Origin: Candidatus Thiodubiliella sp.
Lineage (GTDB): Bacteria; Pseudomonadota; Gammaproteobacteria; PS1; Pseudothioglobaceae
Assembly: GCA_029237605.1 (NCBI GenBank)
Contig: JAQRGB010000001.1
Coordinates: forward strand, 638,033 to 702,032
Direction: 5' to 3'
DNA length: 64,000 nucleotides
Shown here one piece after another: positions 60,901-64,000 of the stretch. The notes beneath the pieces were generated by a model that made no database searches, was not told where the DNA came from, and saw nothing but the letters and a program-made list of their open reading frames with translations. A program made the position numbers and the translations under genes. Position 1 is the first letter of the stretch. Each line of letters opens with the position of its first letter.

Positions 60901-63900
60901 CCCAAGTAACGGCTAAACCACCAGTAATTAGATTATTACCATGGACGTCTTTTGCTTGCAGGGTAATGGTTGCAGCATTGCTTCCATTAGCGTGCATAGT
61001 GGCTGAACTTGCACTTAGAGTTGAAGTTGCAACAGATGCTTCACCTGGTGTAAAACTCACTGTAGCTGTATTAGTTACAACTACTCCAGCAATACTAGCA
61101 GTAATAGTAACAACCTCAGCAGTATTATTAGTAATATCTACTGTGTAAGTACCGTCATCAACATCAATCAAGTTGCTTAGAACAGCATCACCAGTTGTAC
61201 CCCAAGTAACGGCTAAGCCACCAATAACTAGATTATTATCTTGGTCGTCTTTTGTTTGTAAGGTAATAGTTGATATTGCCTCACCATCAGTAATAACAGT
61301 TGTTGGAGATGCACTTAAAGTTGAAGCTGTGTGAGATGCACCTGGAGTAAAGTTAACTGTAATTGTCATTGAAGATGAGGTTTCACCATCAATGTAGAAA
61401 GCAACAGTGCCACTACTATCATCGCCGTTCAGAGCTGGCGTCCCCGTGACTACTGTTGTATAAGTGCCATCACCAACATCAATAACACTTCTTCTCACTG
61501 TATGGAATGCAGAGCTTCCCTCAGCATGAATAATATCTGCTAAGCCGCCAATGAGTATATTGTTACCGTCCGCATCTTTTGTTTGTAAGGTAACAATTAT
61601 AGTTTCATTAGCAAGAGCACTTGGTCTATCTACTGTCGCGGTTGAAGTTACAAAAGATGCAACTCCAGTAAAATTAACTGTAGCTGTATTGGTTACGGCT
61701 TCTGTATTAATACTAGCAGTAATAGTAACAACCTCAACAGTATCGTTGCTAATCTCTACTGTGTAAGTGCCATCACCAACATCGACCAAGTTGCTTAGAA
61801 CAGCGCTACCAGTTGTACCCCAAGTAATAGCTAAACCACCAGTAATTAGATTATTACCTTGTGCATCTTTTGTTTGCAGGGTAATGGTTACAGTATGGCT
61901 TCCACTAGCGTGCATAATGGCTGAACTTGCACTTAGAGTTGAAGTTGTAGTAGACACCTCACCTATTGTAAAATTCACTGTGGCTGTATTGGTTACGGCT
62001 TCTGTATTAATACTAGCAGTAATAGTAACAACCTCAGCAGTATTATTAGTAATATCTACTGTGTAAGTACCGTCACCAACATCAATCAAGTTGCTTAGAA
62101 CAGCATCACCAGTTGTACCCCAAGTAACGGCTAAGCCACCAATAACTAGATTATTATCTTGGTCGTCTTTTGTTTGTAAGGTAATAGTTGATTTTACCTC
62201 ACCATCAGTAATAACAGTTGTTGGAGATGCACTTAAAGTTGAAGTTTCTTTAGATGCAACTGGAGTAAAGCTAACTGTAGTTGTATTGGTTACGGCTTCT
62301 GTATTAATACTAGCAGTAATAGTAACAATCTCAACAATATCATTGCTAATCTCTACTGTGTAAGTACCGTCACCAACATCGACCAAGTTGCTTAGAACAG
62401 CGTTACCAGTTGCACCCCAAGTAATAGCTAAGCCACCAGTAATTAGATTATTACCATGGACGTCTTTTGTTTGCAGGGTAATGGTTACAGCATTGCTTCC
62501 ATTAGCGTGCATAGTGGCTGAACTTGCACTTAGAGTTGAAGTTGCAATAGATGCTTCACCTGGTGTAAAATTCACTGTAGCTGTATTAGTTACAACTACT
62601 CCAGCAATACTAGCAGTAATAGTAACAACCTCAGCAGTATTATTAGTAATATCTACTGTGTAAGTACCGTCATCAACATCAATCAAGTTGCTTAGAACAG
62701 CATCACCAGTTGTACCCCAAGTAACGGATAAACCACCAATAACTAGATTATTATCTTGGTCGTCTTTTGTTTGTAAGGTAATAGTTGATATTGCCTCACC
62801 ATCAGTAATAACAGTTGTTGGAGATGCACTTAAAGTTGAATATGTGTGAGATGCACCTGGAGTAAAGCTAACTGTAGTTGTCATTGAAGATGAGGTTTTA
62901 TCATCAATGTAGAAAGCAACAGTGCCACTACTATCATCGCCGTTCGGAGCTGGCGTCCCCGTGACTAATGTTGTATAAGTGCCATCACCAACATCAATAA
63001 CACTTCTTCTCACTGTATGGAATGCAGAGCTTCCCTCAGCATGAATAATATCTGCTAAGCCGCCAATGAGTATATTGTTACCGTCCGCATCTTTTGTTTG
63101 TAAGGTAACAATTATAGCTTCATTAGCAGGAGCACTTGGTCTATCTGCTGTCACGGTTGAAGTTTCTTTAGATACAACTCCAGTAAAACTAACTGTAGCT
63201 GTATTGGTTACGGCTTCTGTATTAATACTAGCAGTAATAGTGACAATCTCAGCAGTAGTATTGGTAATAGTTGCTGTGTAAGTGCCATCGCCAACATCAC
63301 TAACATCGCCTAAAGTAGCATCACCTGTTGTTGTCATAGTAACGCCTAAGCCACCAGTAATTAGATTATTACCTTGTGCGTCTTTTGTTTGCAGGGTAAT
63401 GGTTACAGTATGGCTTCCACTAGCGTGCATAATGGCTGAACTTGCACTTAGAGTTGAAGTTGTAGTAGACACCTCACCTATTGTAAAATTCACTGTGGCT
63501 GTATTGGTTACGGCTTCTGTATTAATACTAGCAGTAATAATAACCTCTTCAGCAGTATTATTAGTAATATCTACTGTGTAAGTACCGTCACCAACATCAA
63601 TCAAGTTGCTTAGAACAGCATCACCAGTTGTACCCCAAGTAACGGCTAAGCCACCAATAACTAGATTATTATCTTGGTCGTCTTTTGTTTGTAAGGTAAT
63701 AGTTGATTTTACCTCACCATCAGTAATAACAGTTGTTGGAGATGCACTTAAAGTTGAAGTTTCTTTAGATGCAGCTGGAGTAAAGCTAACTGTAGTTGTA
63801 TTGGTTACGGCTTCTGTATTAATACTAGCAGTAATAGTAACAATCTCAACAATATCATTGGTAATCTCTACTGTGTAAGTGCCATCACCAACATCGACCA

Positions 63901-64000
63901 AGTTGCTTAGAACAGCGTTACCAGTTGCACCCCAAGTAATAGCTAAGCCACCAGTAATTAGATTATTACCTTGTGCGTCTATTGTTTGCAGGGTAATGGT
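51992..64000 (-). CDS. giant surface protein of tandem invasin-type Ig-like repeats (partial, N-terminus outside window)
   Basis: One frame is open from the window edge to TAA at 51992: 4002 residues, about 40 tandem units of 97-106 residues, with no start yet. A typical unit runs STLSASPTTVITDGEAKST, ITLQTKDDQDNNLVIGGL, AVTWGTTGDAVLSNLIDV, GDGTYTVDITNNTAEVVTI and TASINTEAVTNTATVSF. This matches bacterial Ig-like domains of the Big_1/invasin type. The protein is Thr/Val/Ser-rich with no cysteine that I can find. The last unit is a distinct C-type unit ending SPHVTFE, with no RTX nonapeptides, membrane anchor or sorting motif. That favours an intimin/invasin-like inverse autotransporter, whose barrel is N-terminal, over a type I-secreted adhesin. 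A role in host or cell adhesion is inference. Confidence 0.9.
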   Translation of the reverse strand, partial: TITLQTIDAQGNNLITGGLAITWGATGNAVLSNLVDVGDGTYTVEITNDIVEIVTITASINTEAVTNTTTVSFTPAASKETSTLSASPTTVITDGEVKSTITLQTKDDQDNNLVIGGLAVTWGTTGDAVLSNLIDVGDGTYTVDITNNTAEEVIITASINTEAVTNTATVNFTIGEVSTTTSTLSASSAIMHASGSHTVTITLQTKDAQGNNLITGGLGVTMTTTGDATLGDVSDVGDGTYTATITNTTAEIVTITASINTEAVTNTATVSFTGVVSKETSTVTADRPSAPANEAIIVTLQTKDADGNNILIGGLADIIHAEGSSAFHTVRRSVIDVGDGTYTTLVTGTPAPNGDDSSGTVAFYIDDKTSSSMTTTVSFTPGASHTYSTLSASPTTVITDGEAISTITLQTKDDQDNNLVIGGLSVTWGTTGDAVLSNLIDVDDGTYTVDITNNTAEVVTITASIAGVVVTNTATVNFTPGEASIATSTLSASSATMHANGSNAVTITLQTKDVHGNNLITGGLAITWGATGNAVLSNLVDVGDGTYTVEISNDIVEIVTITASINTEAVTNTTTVSFTPVASKETSTLSASPTTVITDGEVKSTITLQTKDDQDNNLVIGGLAVTWGTTGDAVLSNLIDVGDGTYTVDITNNTAEVVTITASINTEAVTNTATVNFTIGEVSTTTSTLSASSAIMHASGSHTVTITLQTKDAQGNNLITGGLAITWGTTGSAVLSNLVDVGDGTYTVEISNDTVEVVTITASINTEAVTNTATVNFTGVASFVTSTATVDRPSALANETIIVTLQTKDADGNNILIGGLADIIHAEGSSAFHTVRRSVIDVGDGTYTTVVTGTPALNGDDSSGTVAFYIDGETSSSMTITVNFTPGASHTASTLSASPTTVITDGEAISTITLQTKDDQDNNLVIGGLAVTWGTTGDAVLSNLIDVDDGTYTVDITNNTAEVVTITASIAGVVVTNTATVSFTPGEASVATSTLSASSATMHANGSNAATITLQAKDVHGNNLITGGLAVTWGATGNAVLSNLVDVGDGTYTVEISNDIVEIVTITASINTEAVTNTTTVSFTTVASKETSTLSASPTTVITDGEVKSTITLQTKDDQDNNLVIGGLAVTWGTTGDAVLSNLIDVGDGTYTVDITNNTAEVVTITASINTEAVTNTATVSFTPGEASIATSTLSASSATMHANGSNAATITMQTKDAQGNNLITGGLAITWDATGSAVLSNLVDVGDGTYTVEISNDTVEVVTITASINTEAVTNTTTVSFTPVASKETSTLSASPTTVITDGEVKSTITLQTKDDQDNNLVIGGLAVTWGTTGDAVLSNLIDVGDGTYTVDITNNTAEVVTITASINTEAVTNTATVSFTPGEASIATSTLSASSATMHANGINAATITLQTKDAQGNNLITGGLAVTWGATATGNAVLSNLVDVGDGTYTADITNDIVEVVTIFASMNGSFVISKATVSFTPAASKETSTLSASPTTVITDGEVKSTITLQTKDEQDNNLVIGGLAVTWGTTGDAVLSNLIDVGDGTYTVDITNNTAEEVIITASINTEAVTNTATVNFTIGEVSTTTSTLSASSAIMHASGSHAVTITLQTKDAQGNNLITGGLAITWGTTGSAVLSNLVDVGDGTYTVDITNTTAEVVTITASINTEAVTNTATVNFTGVASFVTSTATVDRPSALANETIIVTLQTKDADGNNILIGGLADIIHAEGSSAFHTVRRSVIDVGDGTYTTVVTGTPALNGDDSSGTVAFYIDGETSSSMTITVNFTPGASHTASTLSASPTTVITDGEAISTITLQTKDDQDNNLVIGGLAVTWGTTGDAVLSNLIDVDDGTYTVDITNNTAEVVTITASIAGVVVTNTATVSFTPGEASVATSTLSASSATMHANGSNAATITLQAKDVHGNNLITGGLAVTWDATATGNAVLSNLVDVGDGTYTVEISNDTVEVVTITASINTEAVTNTATVSFTTVASKETSTLSASSTTVIADGEAKSTITLQTKDDQDNNLVIGGLAINWDTMGGSAVLSNLIDVGDGTYTVDISNDTAEVVTIMASMNGSFLTSTVTVSFIPGEASIATSTLSASSATMHANGDNAATITMQTKDAQGNNLITGGLAITWDATGSAVLSNLVDVGDGTYTVEISNDTVEVVTITASINTEAVTNTTTVSFTPVASKETSTLSASPTTVITDGEVKSTITLQTKDDQDNNLVIGGLAVTWGTTGDAVLSNLIDVGDGTYTVDITNNTAEVVTITASINTEAVTNTATVSFTPGEASIATSTLSASSATMHANGINAATITLQTKDAQGNNLITGGLAVTWGATATGNAVLSNLVDVGDGTYTADITNDIVEVVTIFASMNGSFVISKATVSFTPAASKETSTLSASPTTVITDGEVKSTITLQTKDEQDNNLVIGGLAVTWGTTGDAVLSNLIDVGDGTYTVDITNNTAEEVIITASINTEAVTNTATVNFTIGEVSTTTSTLSASSAIMHASGSHAVTITLQTKDAQGNNLITGGLAITWGTTGSAVLSNLVDVGDGTYTVDITNTTAEVVTITASINTEAVTNTATVNFTGVASFVTSTATVDRPSALANETIIVTLQTKDADGNNILIGGLADIIHAEGSSAFHTVRRSVIDVGDGTYTTVVTGTPALNGDDSSGTVAFYIDGETSSSMTITVNFTPGASHTASTLSASPTTVITDGEAISTITLQTKDDQDNNLVIGGLAVTWGTTGDAVLSNLIDVDDGTYTVDITNNTAEVVTITASIAGVVVTNTATVSFTPGEASVATSTLSASSATMHANGSNAATITLQAKDVHGNNLITGGLAVTWDATATGNAVLSNLVDVGDGTYTVEISNDTVEVVTITASINTEAVTNTATVSFTTVASKETSTLSASPTTVITDGEAISTITLQTKDDQDNNLVIGGLAVTWGTTGDAVLSNLIDVGDGTYTVDITNNTAEVVTITASINTEAVTNTATVSFTPGEASIATSTLSASSATMHANGSNAATITMQTKDVHGNNLITGGLAITWDATGSAVLSNLVDVGDGTYTVEISNDTVEVVTITASINTEAVTNTTTVSFTTVASKETSTLSASPTTVITDGEAISTITLQTKDDQDNNLVIGGLAVTWGTTGDAVLSNLIDVDDGTYTVDITNNTAEVVTITASIAGVVVTNTATVSFTPGEASVATSTLSASSATMHANGSNAATITLQAKDVHGNNLITGGLAVTWDATATGNAVLSNLVDVGDGTYTVEISNDTVEVVTITASINTEAVTNTATVSFTTVASKETSTLSASSTTVIADGEAKSTITLQTKDDQDNNLVIGGLAINWDTMGGSAVLSNLIDVGDGTYTVDISNDTAEVVTIMASMNGSFLTSTVTVSFIPGEASIATSTLSASSATMHANGDNAATITMQTKDAQGNNLITGGLAITWDATGSAVLSNLVDVGDGTYTVDITNDTVEVVTITASINTEAVTNTTTVSFTPVASKETSTLSASPTTVITDGEAISTITLQTKDDQDNNLVIGGLAVTWGTTGDAVLSNLIDVGDGTYTVDITNNTAEVVTITASINTEAVTNTATVSFTPGEASIATSTLSASSATMHANGINAATITLQAKDVHGNNLITGGLAVTWDATATGNAVLSNLVDVGDGTYTADITNNTVEVVTIFASMNGSFVISKATVSFTPAASKETSTLSASPTTVITDGEAKSTITLQTKDEQDNNLVIGGLAVTWGTTGDAVLSNLIDVGDGTYTVDITNNTAEEVIITASINTEAVTNTATVNFTIGEVSTTTSTLSASSAIMHASGSHAVTITLQTKDAQGNNLITGGLAITWGTTGSAVLSNLVDVGDGTYTVDITNNTAEVVTITASINTEAVTNTTTVNFTGVVSSATSTVTADRLTAPANEAIILTVQTKDADGNNILIGGLKDIITYVGGGVYDILESFTDVGDGTYTLSLSTGGYKTTTYVAFYINGDSSGALNSPHVTFE
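52428..54510 (-). repeat. seven-unit block repeated at 56352-58434
   Basis: Units here match 56352-58434 at an offset of 3924 bases (13 units). The part 53628-54510 appears identical to 57552-58434, while the first units differ by a few substitutions (for example near 52842 and 52965). It overlaps the 2724-base duplication, so the array has been reshuffled more than once. Confidence 0.7.
55320..57658 (-). repeat. higher-order repeat block, copy 1 (matches 58044-60382)
   Basis: This stretch matches 58044-60382 at a constant offset of 2724 bases, nine units, including one C-type unit. In the segments I compared, the DNA is identical over hundreds of bases. The first clear mismatch at the right end is near 57660 (TGTCT versus TGCTT). 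Confidence 0.8.
58044..60382 (-). repeat. higher-order repeat block, copy 2 (matches 55320-57658)
   Basis: Second copy at offset 2724. A third, less exact copy of part of it follows at an offset of about 2715 (around 60870-61760), again with a C-type unit and a 6-base indel near 60895. Confidence 0.8.

Larger units (their letters stand above)
52291..64000 (-). repeat. tandem array of about 300-base Ig-like units (A, B and C types)
   Basis: Units of 297, 300 or 306 bases follow one another without linkers. A-type units have SPTTVITDGE with DDQDNNLVIGGL. B-type units have SATMHANGSN or SAIMHASGSH with AQGNNLITGGL. A and B mostly alternate. C-type units, about 318 bases, have DRPSAPANEAI, DADGNNILIGGL and AFHTVRRSVIDV, and lie at about 55893-56210, 58617-58934, 61332-61649 and 62847-63164. 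The last unit of the gene (51992-52290) is a diverged C type. Some strings, such as that coding SINTEAVTNT, recur almost unchanged in most units. Confidence 0.92.

Noticed and set aside
51992-63900. A row of plus-strand open frames of 71-99 codons across the whole repeat array
   Set aside because: They are antisense to the giant gene, recur with the same period as the units and end at the same place in each. They are a by-product of the repeat composition, with no ribosome binding sites.
52291-64000. CRISPR array or other short spaced repeats
   Set aside because: The repeats are about 300 bases, in one reading frame and coding. There are no short identical repeats separated by unique spacers.

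Overview
The window is a chromosomal segment of an AT-rich gammaproteobacterium. Gene content and order suggest the SUP05/Thioglobaceae group of sulfur oxidisers and their marine-invertebrate symbionts. This is an inference from recalled family resemblance; no marker for sulfur oxidation or the host lies in the window. Supporting pairs and operons are separate nuoC and nuoD, dapA-bamC, a yhdP-like gene with tldD, ubiE-ubiJ-ubiB, aroQ-accB-accC and purM-purN-DUF3108. Spacers are very AT-rich and some hold decayed genes, as expected in a host-associated or reducing genome.

Positions 1-51000 are almost all housekeeping genes. From the left, reading mostly on the minus strand: the start of a complex I operon (nuoA-B-C-D, nuoD cut by the window edge); tldD, a shortened YhdP-like AsmA protein and a half-length asparaginase; a divergent NAD-dependent DNA ligase; dapA-bamC; glnK-amtB for ammonium; trmD-dapE-ccmI-ccmF; serB; tRNA-Leu(UAG); cysG; ogt-hda-pgsA. 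A plus-strand block carries purM-purN-DUF3108. After uvrA on the minus strand, a second plus-strand block carries pyrH-frr, then cmoB-znuA-bioC. The minus strand resumes with rpsB-tsf, gpmI-rpe, rplY-pth-ychF, ubiE-J-B, argC-erpA-gltA, aroQ-accB-accC and dsbD. Together these cover respiration, quinone and cytochrome c maturation, amino acid, purine, siroheme, biotin and fatty acid precursor synthesis, translation and DNA repair.

Positions 51000-64000 differ. After about 1 kb of non-coding, partly decayed DNA comes the 3' part of one enormous minus-strand gene. It is open from 64000 to a stop at 51992: 4002 codons with no end in sight upstream. It is built from about 40 tandem Ig-like units of about 100 residues, like the invasin/intimin bacterial Ig-like family. 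The units fall into three kinds (A, B, C). They are arranged in higher-order blocks of nine units (about 2.7 kb) that are nearly identical at DNA level, which implies recent duplication or conversion. The protein ends directly in an Ig-like unit with no RTX repeats, so an inverse-autotransporter surface adhesin with its beta-barrel upstream of the window is the best guess. A frameshifted remnant of one more repeat lies just past the stop.

Other oddities are a 95-residue lysine-rich extension with an internal duplication on ribosomal protein S2, a DsbD with two alpha domains, a ZnuA lacking part of its usual metal-ligand set, a response-regulator pseudogene upstream of nuoA, and a split rpsB-tsf / pyrH-frr cluster.
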